64,000 bases of DNA from Apostichopus japonicus (taxonomy: Eukaryota > Echinodermata > Holothuroidea > Aspidochirotida > Stichopodidae), in assembly GCF_037975245.1 (NCBI RefSeq), contig NC_092569.1, positions 34,386,668-34,450,667 of the forward strand, read 5' to 3'. Position numbers and translations under genes: made by a program. Below are positions 1-12,198 of the stretch, in pieces; positions within the stretch are counted from its first letter, which is position 1, and the number at the start of each line of letters is the position of its first letter. The notes beneath the pieces are model-generated. The model searched no databases and was not told where the DNA came from. It was given only the letters and a program-made list of their open reading frames with translations.

Positions 1-450
1 GATAATCAGATTTGAGTTATTCCAAAAAGGCTTTATTGTTAATTGATTCAAAATAAATTGATTTTTTTTTGGTCAAATTTGCTTATATTACTTTGAAAGA
101 ATTATTGATTTCTTAGTTTTGGCAGTTTAAACTTAAGATTGTTGTTCTGTTATATATATCTGTAGTTAAAGTATGCATACATCGAAAGGTTGATAAGGGC
201 AGCTTTAAATATTGTTCAAGAAATGAAAATGAACAATTATAATCATTGAAAGCTTGCAAAATTATGAAAATAAACTAGCAGTAGGCCTCTGTGTCTCTCC
301 ATGTACTGTATTGGTTCAAATTAATTTGTATGAAATGTTTGGTTGCCAGGAATAACCAAGCTGTAAATTGAAGAGGAAAACAATTGAATACTTTTGGTTA
401 AATAGTTTGTATATTGAGCTTGACAATATTGATAGTGAGAGAGGACTTAC

Positions 451-483
451 CTGAGCCATTGGCGGGGACAGATTCACCGGCAT
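451..483 (-). CDS. possible first coding exon of a minus-strand gene leaving the window
   Basis: On the minus strand an ATG at 483 opens a short frame reading MPVNLSPPMAQ. It is followed directly by a textbook donor (CAG then GTAAGTCC, donor bases 450-445). The frame also extends upstream through a hydrophobic stretch to a stop. The following 200 bp (to about 740) is richer in CpG than its surroundings, as expected of a promoter or 5' UTR. No downstream exon is visible because the gene would continue past base 1. The peptide is too short to identify. It could instead be a 5' UTR exon or a chance donor. Confidence 0.22.
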
Positions 484-534
484 ATAACAGGTAAAAGTAT
501 ACAAATAACACAAGAAAAGTTGGAACTCCTGCTT

Positions 535-745
535 AGATCGCAGGTATACGAGGGGATAAGTTAGCTGTTAATGTACACGGAAACTACCGCGTTGTCACTT
601 CAAGGTATTACCGCAGCATCGCTTTCCAAGCACAAACAGAACAGAAAAACACAAAAGCGAGTCAGAAGGCACGGTTCCCCTCTGCGGCGGACTCACGTTG
701 GGTTTAATATAGGGAACTCGTCCGTACGATTTTGGGCTGTGTGAG
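535..745 (-). promoter_or_regulatory. CpG-rich candidate promoter / 5' UTR
   Basis: Local rise in CpG dinucleotides (for example around 590-620 and 680-735) in an AT-rich background. An AT-rich TATA-like stretch (CCTATATTAA on the minus strand) lies near 702-714. It sits upstream, in minus orientation, of the possible start exon at 451-483. The promoter assignment is inference from composition and position only. Confidence 0.2.
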
Positions 746-1645
746 AGCCTCGACTTTTGCGATTCAAGTTAACAGAGTTTTTGTCAGCGGAAATTGGATT
801 ACTTAATTTGCTGAATGAAATGTGTCGTCAACATAACTGGAGTTGTAGTGAAGAACGAAAAAAAAAATTGAGCACAGAAACTTTTACCAAAGTTTTTTCT
901 AAAAGAACTAAGGAAAAAAAAACTGAAGTACAAAAGTAGCACCAAGTCTATTCGATGAAATGTTGAAAAGCATGCGAATTCTCGTGCCCAATAAAAGAGA
1001 GAGGGTTTGTGTCTGTTTCCATGCAGTGGTCAAAACAAATGTACGTAGACTTTGCTTCAGGAAAAGTTTGTCTCTGAGAATGACCTGGTCAATAACTTCC
1101 CGTGACTTTTCTACGGATCTCTCGAAAGTCCCCGAAAAAAAAAATTGGTGAACTAAATATGTACAACTAGAAATGGAGGCTAGGCATTGCCGAGCCTTCT
1201 GTCTAATTAACTAACTGCCACTGTATAATCGCTTACCGTGTCAAGAACCGCGCTTAAAATCTGTACACAGGGCTTTCGCCATTCAGAACTGGTCGAGCCA
1301 ATCGGCTGGGTAAAATAACAACACGAAGTAGTGGGAGGTCCTTGAAACCACGCCTACTCTTGAATATGCAGTATAGGTCGAAGGGTGGTGATAATGCTTT
1401 GTTTTGGTCGTGTGTTGTCGGTCTCAATGTTATAAAGCCACATGTAGTTTGGTATATATTGTTTTACAATTATTTCGTGTATTTGATAGACTAAACAATA
1501 TTTCGGATGTTGAATGAAAATTTCTATATTGATGTTTTTTTTTAGCGTTGGCCATAGTATATGTTTTGAGCAAACATTGCCACTTTTTTGTATTAACCCC
1601 TCAATGTCAATGAAATATTTGCATTTCGGTTAATATTTTCTTGAT

Positions 1646-1657
1646 GGGGGGGGGGGG
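1646..1657. repeat. G12 homopolymer tract
   Basis: Twelve consecutive G followed by a purine-rich tail. It is one of at least six C or G runs of 12-14 bases in this AT-rich window. Confidence 0.95.
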
Positions 1658-1746
1658 AGAAGGGGAAGGATTATAAGAAGAGGGAGCTACTGGCTTGTTC
1701 GTAGTTATATATAGGCTAACTAAAATAAATATCTCCATTTGGTTTT

Positions 1747-1766
1747 ATTATTGTTGTTGTTGTTGT
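1747..1766. repeat. (TTG)n microsatellite
   Basis: TTATTG followed by repeated TTG, about six units. Confidence 0.9.
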
Positions 1767-2730
1767 AATATTTGTTTTTCTGTTATAGCCGATTTAAATT
1801 TACTAAAGAAGAACAGACCCCTGAATATAAACTTGAGAATAATTAAAACAAACCAATGGCATTTTGGTAATGGTTAATTTGTATTTTTTTCATGTATAAA
1901 AGATATAAAAACTTTTAGTTACCAATTTTTAAAAGTTCATTTTTAGTTAAAAGATAACATTTCAACGTACTAGCATCATGTTAGAGAAAGGCCTTATTCG
2001 GATTGGCTTCGAAATCTCTGGTTGTCGATTCGAAATTGGTAATGTCACCAATGTTCTTCGTCTCAGCCATTGTTAATCATAAAAAGGAACATTAGACTAA
2101 CATATGCTCTAGAGAAGAATGCGTTTTAGGCGCAATGCTCCCAACAAGCTATCAAAAAGAATAATTATATTTCGATGTAACTCAGTTTTTACATGTTCCT
2201 TCACACATGGTGCTGGAGACCTAAACAAAGTTTAATATAACAGTATTCGGTGGAACACATATGCTTGAAGTCTTAAATTATTTTCTTTGTTTGTTGTAAT
2301 ATTTATTTTCAGTAATGGAGATTAGTTTAAAAAAGCTGATTTCTAGAGTATTGAAGGTATTAAAGATAATATATTACTGGCCTTGGTTTTGATTTCAACC
2401 GTTTATTTTCACATTTTAAAATATTAAAATAAAAACACAGAATAGAGAACAGATTTCACCCCCTAGTGGTATTTACTATGATATCACAGACTCACAAACA
2501 GGCTGTCCATTTAGCACAACTGTTAAATTCCGAAATTCCCCCGAAACAGAGCAGGATATCTTCCTGAGAGGTATATGCCAGTTGTTTATCGCAAATATGT
2601 CAAATTTGTTTAATATTTTAATATTTAAAATATCATTTTAATCGAAGAAGACAGTTGGGTGTACCTCTCCTTTTAAGTATTTTGTTTTTGTCTTGGTTTT
2701 AATCAACCAGAATGTGAAATTAGTTTTTTA

Positions 2731-2832
2731 TTTAACTGTCGAGTTTTAACCAAACTTAAAAATACACTTTATTTTATTTTGAGGTTTATATCTTTTTAAC
2801 TGTCAAGTTTTAAACAAGCTAAAAAAATATTT
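2731..2832. repeat. imperfect direct repeat, 64-bp period
   Basis: The block beginning TTTAACTGTC at 2731 recurs at 2795 with a few changes (TTTAACTGTCAAGTTTTAAA), including the AGTTTTAA segment. A 19-base piece of the first copy (AGTTTTAACCAAACTTAAA, 2742-2760) also occurs exactly at 14,647-14,665, so it may be a fragment of a dispersed repeat. Confidence 0.6.
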
Positions 2833-4335
2833 TATTTTTATTTTTATTTCAAATATAAACCAATCACAAGTTGGGCTGATATCAAAATCACTCTGTAAAA
2901 CTGCCTCGGATTGGCGTTCATCAAAAGTTCATATTCTTACAATCTTTATGTCATTTTTTTATTCTTGTTTCATATTTACATTTTGATAAATTTCTACGTT
3001 GAAACAGGTAGTCTGATCACGAAACTCTATTGTTATTTTGGACCTAAATTATCATTAATATAGGGCATATTTTTTGTTATAAATCGAGAAATATCCTTAT
3101 GAAATGACGGTAAAGGTTCAAACCATATCTCTCGTCATTCGAATCTTTAAATGCATACATATTAGGTATGAATTCCTACAATTGTGTTCCTTTTAATTTA
3201 CTTATTCTCATGTTATTCTATAAGATATCCCTTTGTTTTACGAATTTCACATCGACCACTAAAAACAATAAAGAAATATCATCTTCAAAAATGATAATAA
3301 TAATAACAATTTTTTAGCGCTGACTAATATTTCGTTATTTATTTATTTTTCTGTTACATTCTTTCATAATTTATTTACGTATAATGTTAACTTTTATTTT
3401 CTTCTAGTGATCAAGTTGAAGAAGTAGACGGTGTCATATTGTTTCGACCAAGCCAAGGTCATACAGTAAATAACGCACAGACCAACTTATACTTCCCAGT
3501 TACACAATAAAACAGAAATGTCAGAACTTGAGATCTCTTCCGTTTTTAAGTTATTTTGGTCTGTCGATGAATGTAGAATTGATACCCTCTGTTCCCCCTA
3601 CTCATAAAATTTGCAAGCCAAAAACGTGCCTCATGACAACATTTTTCCACATGAAAGGCTGCAGTGATGAGATTTCAAATTCGAATCATGGTAGTCACAC
3701 TCACAGAAAGATTATGAGCAGAGGCTAGCTAAAGTATATAACTGTGCGCATGCTCAGACAAGACTAAAAGCGGACGGGATGGTTTGCTCGTAACAATTAT
3801 TAGATGAACTTGTCCCATACATGTTGAAGGGGTTACGGTACTATGTAGACATAGTCCTGTGTATGTACTGCCCATCCATCAATATCAGTAAGTTGCCATC
3901 ATTTCTCGAAAAGACATATATTCAAAAAAATTATCACAGAAGATAGATGAACATATTTTTTGCGTTGACTGTGTCGCAACAATTAATATTTATGAGGTTG
4001 TTAATATAAATTTATACTCCTTCTGTACAGTGAATAGCTCATTTTTTCCTGTTTTCATTTATTCTAGTTGCCCATTTCGAGGACTATATTCTGCAAGAGA
4101 TTGTACATAGTCAACCGCAAAACAGACTTAATGCCAATGATGGGCACGAGATCTGTGTGAAACATATGTATCGTGTATACCCTTGTAACAGTATAAATAG
4201 ACTTCTCCAATGGTTATTGTGTTAAACCGTTTTTTTTTTATTAGTACACTTTAATCAGATCCGACACGAAAGTTTCCGTCCTTGTCAAAATGGCTTCCCT
4301 TTGTCTAAGATCATTTGTAGTATACTAGAAGAGAA

Positions 4336-4778
4336 ATGTAATACTGTCATTGACGTCACATACTCGTAATCACGTGATCAACAGTCCCCATATAAGGGTA
4401 TTATAGGGCTGAGAGTACAGACCTGTAGACGAGTGGGGGATCAGGTGGACAACCGTCCCCGTGGGCCAGAGGTCAAATAGGGGATCCGGGGAAGTACAGA
4501 GGAGACCCCGGGAATTATGGGATACCGAATAGTAGATTCTTCTGCTACATGATACTCTTCAGGAAAATTTCCGAGCGTAATAGGGGGCGCTCTGACTCTC
4601 GAAGCGGCCTGTCTGTGAGTGTGTATGAGTATAAGTGAAGTCCAGAAACAATAACTCGCTGACTTGTCTTTCTTAACTTAATAATCGTTATTCTTGTAAA
4701 TAATTCTGTATTGAATATTTAATAAAATTAAATTCTAGAGTGTTTGTTTGTTTGTTGTTGTTATTGTTTTCTTTGACA
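4336..4778 (+). mobile_element. promoter-to-poly(A) unit, possible solo LTR
   Basis: In order on the plus strand: palindromic CRE TGACGTCA (4351-4358), E-box CACGTG (4371-4376), TATA box CATATAAGGG (4390-4399), a GC-richer transcribed-looking segment (4420-4640), poly(A) signal AATAAA (4721-4726) and a GT-rich downstream element (about 4741-4766). This is the layout of an LTR (U3 promoter, R, poly(A), U5). The ends TGTAATAC (4336) and TTTGACA (about 4778) fit a TG...CA boundary, but I could not find a matching target-site duplication and there is no second copy in the window. A short ordinary transcription unit (ncRNA) is the alternative. Confidence 0.35.
4349..4400 (+). promoter_or_regulatory. 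CRE / E-box / TATA promoter cluster
   Basis: TGACGTCA at 4351, CACGTG at 4371 and TATAAG at 4391 lie within 50 bp in the usual upstream-to-downstream order. This would place a start of transcription near 4420. The motifs are read directly; activity is inferred. Confidence 0.45.
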
Positions 4779-4989
4779 ATGATGGTCAAGGAAAATGTTC
4801 TCAACTATGTCGATAATGTTAGAACAAATTCACAAAATCATAATCAGTGCGTATAAACAGCGTAACATTATGTTATTCAAAATGTTATTATATTTAACGT
4901 GTAATGATACTCTCCCCCTACTTCCCAAGCAAAATCATACCCATTTCAAAAAAATTGTTCCTTTATGTTTTTTCTTTTATTCTAATTGA

Positions 4990-6520
4990 CTATGACTGTT
5001 ACCAAGAAAAAAACTGCTCAAGAGTTAAACATGAATATCGGTATCAGCTCATGTCATTACAAAATGTCACTATCAAAACTATATTCCAACGGGAATTGTA
5101 ATTTAATCTTTCTCAAATTATTTCAAAACAGGGGAGTTTTATCGTCGAGTAAAGCTCTGTACTATTTCTGCCAAGTTCATTGCGTCGTAGCTTTCGTTCG
5201 CCTTGGTAAACTTTTCAGTTCGATCATACCGTGTATAACCCCCATCTCTATGGGATTTGCGGTTTGCAAACTATCATGTAATAGGGAAGACAGCCTCACA
5301 CAAGTTGGAAAGAATATCCCCCCCCCCCCCCAAAAAAAGGAGGTAATAATAATAATTCATTTTTTTAAGACAATTCCTTGTCGAAATGTATATAACTCAA
5401 TTTACCGGAACATTTTCAGTGAAATGGATTTTAATAGACACTTTAAATTAGATTTAGAAGATTTCGCAGACTTTGGTTGTGCCAAGTACAAATATAGTTT
5501 GTGATATCATATTGCATTTCGAGGATTTCAAAATGTACGCATCGCCAGAAGATAGGTTAGAATTATGATTAAAAAACACTTTCAAACTAAATAATTCGTC
5601 TTTCTTGAGAGAGGGGGAGCTAATGGCCAAACATGATCATCGACTAAATCCCATTTTGCTTTATTTATGAAGAGATTTATTTCTGATAAAGCAACATTTG
5701 TAGGTATATTAATATTATTTGGCTTATGGTAGCACGGTTAGGCCGTTTACAATCAGATCCAGTATAACACACGTTACAAAAACAATTACGTAATACTAAG
5801 ATGTTACTCACTCACTATTAAAGCAGGATACTACTTTTATGATTAAAATGATAGGTATGGTCTCCTGCAGATTCAAACCACTTTCTATTCATTTTCAATA
5901 CTTTTTGCCAAATTTTGATTTGGATTCGATTAAAAACAGACTAAGTTTTGTCGTACCCACCAGAAGTTAAAAAAAATTTATATTAAAGCATATAAACTAT
6001 TTCTGACAGTATATTTTACAAATGATGTATTATATCCATTCCATTATCTCCTATATTAATATCATGTCACGTACATATATATAACATTACAATTACGTTT
6101 GGTGATATGTTTAATGGTAGCCTATATTGGTCCGCTATTGTTAATTCAAACAACATCATTTTGAGTTGGTTTTGATCCCTTGTAATTTTCTTCTATGCGG
6201 TTATTCGATAATCAATTCCCATCACAAATAGGTCATTACCTTGAATAGATAACATTTCATTTCAAATAATATAGTAAACGTAAAAAGGGAAAAGGAATTT
6301 TTTTAAACATTTTGCTTTGTTGGGTGTGATTGATACTACTATGAAGTGAGTCCTTTTAGTGATGAAATCTCAAGGATCAATCAAAATTGATTGAAGTCTC
6401 TATCATCAAATAGATATCTATCATATAAATAAATAAGATAAATATGATAATTATATTTTTGACTCTTCTTACAGCATGCCTTGCTACAGCTGTATGACAA
6501 TTCGAATTGATTTGCGAGAA
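4990..6520. other. AT-rich noncoding stretch with a poly-C run
   Basis: The longest open frame of the window (4986-5504, 172 codons) lies here. It crosses the C14 tract at 5318-5331, has erratic composition, has no domain I recognise and no splice context. I treat it as chance. The rest is unstructured AT-rich DNA. Confidence 0.55.
5318..5331. repeat. C14 homopolymer tract
   Basis: Fourteen consecutive C followed by A7. Confidence 0.95.
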
Positions 6521-6530
6521 TTCTAACCAG

Positions 6531-6613
6531 TAGTGAGTACATACTTGTACTCATATCTCTAGCATAGTTACATGTACTTGAATTCACCTTCATAGATGTG
6601 TTCTCGCACTCGG
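6531..6613 (-). repeat. GAGTAC-family repeat, inverted copy
   Basis: Read on the minus strand this 83-bp block matches the last repeat copy at 52,459 almost throughout. Shared pieces include CCGAGT, ACACATC, CAAGT.CATGTAACT and GAGTAC, ending in TCACTA. It directly precedes the GTACTC minisatellite, which may have grown out of it. Confidence 0.65.
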
Positions 6614-6720
6614 AACATGTTTGGAAACTGCATGCTTTACATACCAGTGTAGTATTACGTACTCGAGCTTATAGCCTGATACTATTTTGTAATTGTACTC
6701 ATACAAAGGGGAATTATTCT

Positions 6721-7056
6721 TGTACTAGTATTCATGTTCTTGTACTCATACTGCTGTACTCGTTATCATGATGTTGTACTCATGCTCATACTGTTGTACT
6801 CGTACTCATACTGCTGTACTCGTACTCATACTGTTGTACTCATGATGTTGTACTCATACTCATACTGTTGTACTCATACTCATACTGTTGTACCCATGTT
6901 GTTGTACTCATACTCATACTGTTGTACTCGTACTCATACTGTTGTACTCATGATGTTGTACTCATACTCATACTGTTGTACTCATACTCATATTATTGTA
7001 CTCGTACTAATGCTGTTGTACTCGTATCCATGTTATTGTGCTCGTACGGTACTCCT
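6721..7056. repeat. GTACTCATACT minisatellite
   Basis: Tandem array with a 20-bp unit (TGTTGTACTCGTACTCATAC and variants) interspersed with 15-bp variants carrying ATGATGT or CATGTTGT. All plus-strand frames stay largely open, giving Tyr/Ser/Cys/Thr-rich repetitive pseudo-peptides at 6734-7251. These follow from the repeat and are not genes. Confidence 0.95.
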
Positions 7057-7259
7057 GTTGTATTCATATTGCATGTCATATACACAAAAATCTTATATAA
7101 TAAATCAGTTTTCGAATGGTCACTTGTTGTTCTTAATTTGATACTCTTCACAAACATGAATAGAAAGAATTCCATAGAAAAAGAAATTCAGTCTTGCACA
7201 AGGATACCGTTTCCCTCACGGGACCTTGGAACATCGTTAAAGACAGTGTGATAGTGCGA

Positions 7260-10200
7260 TGAAGGGGGTTGTAATTCTATCCATATATTCTATTGCATAG
7301 GTTTACATCCTTCGTCAGCCACATATAACGTGTCTCTTTTCTATCCTGTGTCTCTTCATATCTTTGAGATAATTTCGAGATAACGTCTGGGTTACCCTAG
7401 ACTAACAAATGAATCCTCGCCCATTTATCAGATTCATACGCATTGTTAAACATATACCGCGTTCGACCATTCTCACACATGATTTAGCTTAGAACGTTGT
7501 AATGTGATTACGTCATATTCCTGTTGACTTTAGCCCTAGTACCAGCTGGCTTCGAGGTGCCGATTTCAGTACGCTCCAGAAGCTACCAGAACAGAACACC
7601 ATAAATTATTTACGCAGGATGTTGGTTAATTGGATGTTTCAACAAGGCCATGACATTTGTTTATATGACCCGAATTCCCACTAAGATTGTCTTTCGTTTT
7701 GTAAGGGAATCTTGGGTTGAAATTTAGTGTAATGGCTGAATCACTTACTCGCTGAGAGAAATAGTGAATGTGTTCACACTTCTGTGACGTGTGATGAAAT
7801 ATTTACTGTAATTAATGACTAAGATGGAACGAAAAACTTGACTGATTGACAACTAATTCTGACTTCAAGAGACTGATCGGTAAAGAAGAAAAAGGGATAA
7901 AAGGAAAGTCTAGAATGGTGGATTGGACATGATGAGGACGGGGGGAGAGAGGAGGGGAAGGGGGGTGGGGCTGGTTGGAGGGGTGAGGGGTAGTCCGAGA
8001 GGAGAGGATAGATAGAATAGGTAACCCGAGGGGAGTACATGGGAGTTAAGGACAGGAAACGGAATGTATATCACAAAGTAATCTATGAATTAAGGCTGAA
8101 CCCGTTCATGGACGTCACCATATCATGGTAACACATCTATGTGATGCCATTAATAATCACATACCCCAAAGATCGGAACTAGCACGGACATTATGTAAGA
8201 CTAGCTTTACCCCCCCCCACTCCTCCCGTCCCCCAAAAATAGACTGAAGAAAAATTAATCACCTCCCTAGATTTATCACCAGGGAAAAGGGTGGCCTATA
8301 ACCAAAAAAAAATCGATTAAGGGTACATAAGAGTCAGCAATTCTAGTTTAAACTATGGCCCTGTCTGAAATGGTTAATACTTTTTAAGAAACTAACGTGG
8401 TATAACCATTGGCCCAGATTTGCTAGCCTTGTCAATTGTAACTGGACTGTTGAGTATGTGAATAAGACAACGTTATATGTCTAGTTTGTACAGTCTAAAA
8501 ATTCTAAAAATATATACTTATCATCATAATAAATATTATAGATTTTATTTAAAGACAACAACAAGAGAAAAGATTGGAAGATGTAAAGCATAGACACAGC
8601 AGTTATATACAGATAGGGTGAGACCCCCGGCATTCTCGGCAACTAAAAAGTGAACCGGAGCAAGAAAAAAACGAACAAAATTAAGCTAGGTTGGTTTAAA
8701 ACATGTGATAATAATTCCACCCTTTACCATATGATATGAAAAGATATGTAGGCTAGCGCAAGAATGATATGAAAAGGGATGTACATGAAGCATAGAAATG
8801 ATATAAATGTCAATGAAATTTTCACTGAGATAAAACCTTTTTAAAGTCTTGAAATTACTGAAGAAGAAAGAATAATAAAATAAATAAATATGATCTTCTT
8901 TTCGTCTGTTTTGGTTTTAAATTAATTCACTTTGTTTTTGTCTGATCAGATACGTCTTTGTAATTATTTACACATATCTCATAATGACAGCCCTCTGAAC
9001 GGTGACCAAATTCAATAGTGAAAAGTCACTGCGGCGCACCGCCTCTGGTTATGCATATTCACGAGTCTGTTTTGGACACGCCCACTCTAGATGGTTAAAG
9101 TTCACAACACGGTATAGACTGACAAAGTACCTGAGCTATTCAGGAGAAGTAAACAACTATTGTCTAGGGTAAATCTTTTCAACGCTAACTTTTTCATTAT
9201 CGATCAGAATTAACATTTGGATAATGGATAGTAATCATGGGCCTAGTACTGCGGGACTAATCTAGAATAACAGTTACAGATATAAAAAGCCAACCCAAAT
9301 ATATATATTGGAAACCGACTGTATAGAGTTCAACACAAAGAAAGAAACAGTTATATTTTTGCTCAGTTAAAATGAATGCTATATATGGTTTGTTGACTAT
9401 TTTCAGTATTAGTTTTTATTGTTGTTATAATTAATAGTTTATCAGTGTCGCTTGCTGAAGTCAGACTGTTTACTAACTTAACCATGTCCTCCAAGGTTAC
9501 GTGTTAAAGGTATCAATGCTAATAGTTCTCAGAATATTCAGTCATATCATCCATTCGGTCACAGCAGTCTACCGAACTGTTGACCCAATAAGAAGTATAT
9601 TCAGTTGAATAAATCATAGTATTTTGCCAATAATTATGTCTTTTATGTTTCATCTCATCAGACGAAATGCTTTCGCCGTTTTCATATTCTCGTGGTAATA
9701 CAGTGATCTGTATTATTCTAGTTGCAGATCAACATTCAAGTACAGATTTAACAGAAAGATAAACGTGCAATTAAATATAAAGCGTCTTGTTTCAGTGAGA
9801 AGCCAACACGATCAAACTATAACAGCAGTGAACTAACAAAATGAATCTTTTTTTCGGTAGGGCTTCCACGGTTATGCACAGTGCATTGGTTTCAAGATGC
9901 ATATCAAACCGCACACGGGCTAGTGGGTCAGACCTGCTAATCTACAACCGACTCGATAAGCGAATTATCACACTTTAATGTGGTTTGCGTTACCTTGTCT
10001 ATATCGCAACCAAAACGGACAACCTCTAGAAAGATAAACCTGAACTAAAGAGGGTGCCTGTCAAGTAGACAATTTCGTTACAGACTGGATTCATGTTTCA
10101 TTTATCTTAAACAAAATTTAAAACTTGTTCAAAGCTAAAGCTGCAGTAGTCTACTATGCAATAGATAAGCTCTACCATACTAAACTTCATGCAAGAACTG

Positions 10201-10440
10201 CGAAAGAAACAGAGACAATTTAATATTACTCATGTACGATCGCTAACTTCAATTCGGATGGCTTTGCCTAGATCCTGGTTTCACTACTGCATTTTCACAC
10301 ACCGCCACCAATATTAGCGTAACTGTATAGGTACATCTTTGGCGGAGATGAATGCTTACAAGAATTGAGTAATTTTTCATTTTGTTGTAATTTTTCTGTC
10401 CAAATGAGCACTGGCTTACTGACCATAGTCCACCACGATA
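7260..10440. other. noncoding stretch with G-rich tract and short duplications
   Basis: No frame with coding character. It contains the G-rich tract at 7940-7990 and a short direct duplication around 8732-8785 (AATGATATGAAAAG repeated with 35-bp spacing). A tight GC-richer block (9020-9110) carries ATGCATATTCACGAGT, whose reverse complement resembles 1360-1374. Confidence 0.55.
7940..7990 (+). other. potential G-quadruplex tract
   Basis: Runs of six, four, six and four G separated by one to ten bases. The minus strand of the same segment gives a proline-rich open frame (7819-8040) that is a product of composition. Confidence 0.7.
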
Positions 10441-10455
10441 GTTTATAATATGATC

Positions 10456-10496
10456 AGTGACTGGCTATAGTGACTGGCTAGTTACTGGCTAGTGAC
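10456..10496. repeat. AGTGACTGGCT short tandem repeat
   Basis: Three near-identical 11-base units (AGTGACTGGCT, AGTGACTGGCT, AGTTACTGGCT) and a partial fourth, with a two-base spacer between the first two. Confidence 0.85.
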
Positions 10497-11251
10497 ATAA
10501 CCCTTCCCTGGAGCTCGGAAGTCACCAAGCGCGTAAGATCGAATAAGGCCATTGTTCACATGCTTGTAAGTCAATAACTGACAGAATAGAACCAAGTGGT
10601 CTTCGAAGAACTAACAAAGGAGAATGGCAGAAGGGGGTGTTATCTGAAAATTAAAGAAGGGGTTGTTGACTAAAAAGTGGCTCTGTAAGGTCAATGATCC
10701 CTCACGGCTGAAAAGTGATTTTCTTTTGAAACAGGAAAAAAACAAAAAAACAATATAGGTCTAAGAAATGAAAAGAATTCTAAAATCGTTTTCACATAGA
10801 ATCGTTCAAGTTATAACGTAAAGGGATTATACAAAGAATTAGAACTGAATATTGCCAAAATAATCTGTGGACACCCCGCCTTGTTCACCTGATGTCAGTA
10901 TATAATCACCAATAATCACTACCCCAAATTATGAATGATATGCAAGTAGATAAAAATGTAACCATTTTAGAAACGGCTGGCCATTTTTGTGACAATATAG
11001 TCTTCCCTTTTACTGGCAGTTTAAATGGTGAAAGAAATAATGAGTGTAAAGGGAGAGAGTTGGCGTTTATGCGGCACACGAGCGGTGGATATGTAGCCTA
11101 ACATACTGAACATGGCTACGATAATGTGCCTAAGCAAAATCTGTTACTTTAGCTAACGAAAATCTATCCAGTCTGGAGGATAAACTCATCTATGGCACCT
11201 CATTTTAAGACCCTTTTTTTTAAAGAATGATATGAATCCATTTTTTTTTGT

Positions 11252-11271
11252 GGGGGTGGGGTGGGGGGGGG
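11252..11271 (+). other. potential G-quadruplex tract
   Basis: Five G, T, four G, T, nine G: enough for four stacked G runs. Confidence 0.6.
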
Positions 11272-12175
11272 TGGATGTTGATCATAATGACGCACACCAA
11301 CACACAGCAAAATACGCTGTAAAATAATGTCTTTAAAATATGATAAGATGAATTGAGTCGCTTTGGGTGTACAGTGGTTTGATATTGATCATATGGCCCA
11401 TGTGTGTATGAAAAGATAACTATCGACTACAGAGATGACCTTTATATTAGATGCCTAGCTATACCTTACAGCGGTACATCACCTACTTCCCATAATGTTC
11501 ATAACCTGCATATTGAGCAAACATATGAAGGACTGACAACAGCAGAGGGAATATGAAAAACAAAATCCTCTCGAACACATATTGTTAAAGAGATGCACCA
11601 TCACTAAACAGAGTCACGTGATCGGAGGTATAGGTATACTAATAGCCCAGCTTCGATAGAAAACATAAAACTACGTGCACAATGTGCTATAGGTCCCTTT
11701 GGGAGTTCGGATCACATTCAAATTAAAACTGTCAACGACTTTAACTGTATAATATCAAAACAAGATAAAGACGCCGTTTATCAATTCGGATTTTTGGGCA
11801 AAAATTGATAATTGCTAAGATATCCGTCACAGTGTTTCCCTGTCTCATTTATGCAACAACAACAAAAACACTTTCAAATTCTCATTCTGGAAATTACAAT
11901 TTTTAATAATATAACACCTTTTCATTCCTAATCTCACTCGTTAGGTAAGTTTGACGTCACCAATGACAGTTATAATTGAACCAGAACAAAAAGCGACTAC
12001 AGGTAGGTCTCTGTCAAATTAACGCGTTTATTGCCATGACTTGATTTAAGCGAGGGCGCTGTGTAGATGACAGTGCGATATTCAAAGCTGTTGTAACTCG
12101 CCAAATATCCAAATACACAGACAATTACACAATAGAGATATGTAAAAGGAAACCAATCTGACATGAAAAAAAAGT

Positions 12176-12198
12176 ATCTCTCTCTCCCTCTCTCTCTC
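12176..12198. repeat. (CT)n microsatellite
   Basis: CTCTCTCTCCCTCTCTCTCTC-type dinucleotide tract. Confidence 0.9.

Larger units (their letters stand above)
760..4300. other. AT-rich noncoding stretch
   Basis: No open frame here looks coding; the 60-66 codon frames at 757-1151, 1695-1877 and 3528-3728 have neither recognisable motifs nor coding-like codon use. It holds a 12-base G run, a TTG microsatellite, a 64-bp direct repeat (listed separately) and many A/T runs. It could be intergenic or intronic. Confidence 0.6.

Noticed and set aside
4986-5504. Longest ORF, 172 codons
   Set aside because: It crosses a 14-base C run, follows AT-rich background codon use, has no recognisable domain and no splice or promoter context.
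6734-7251. ORFs of 127 and 135 codons
   Set aside because: They are direct translations of the GTACTC minisatellite (Tyr/Ser/Cys/Thr/His repeats).
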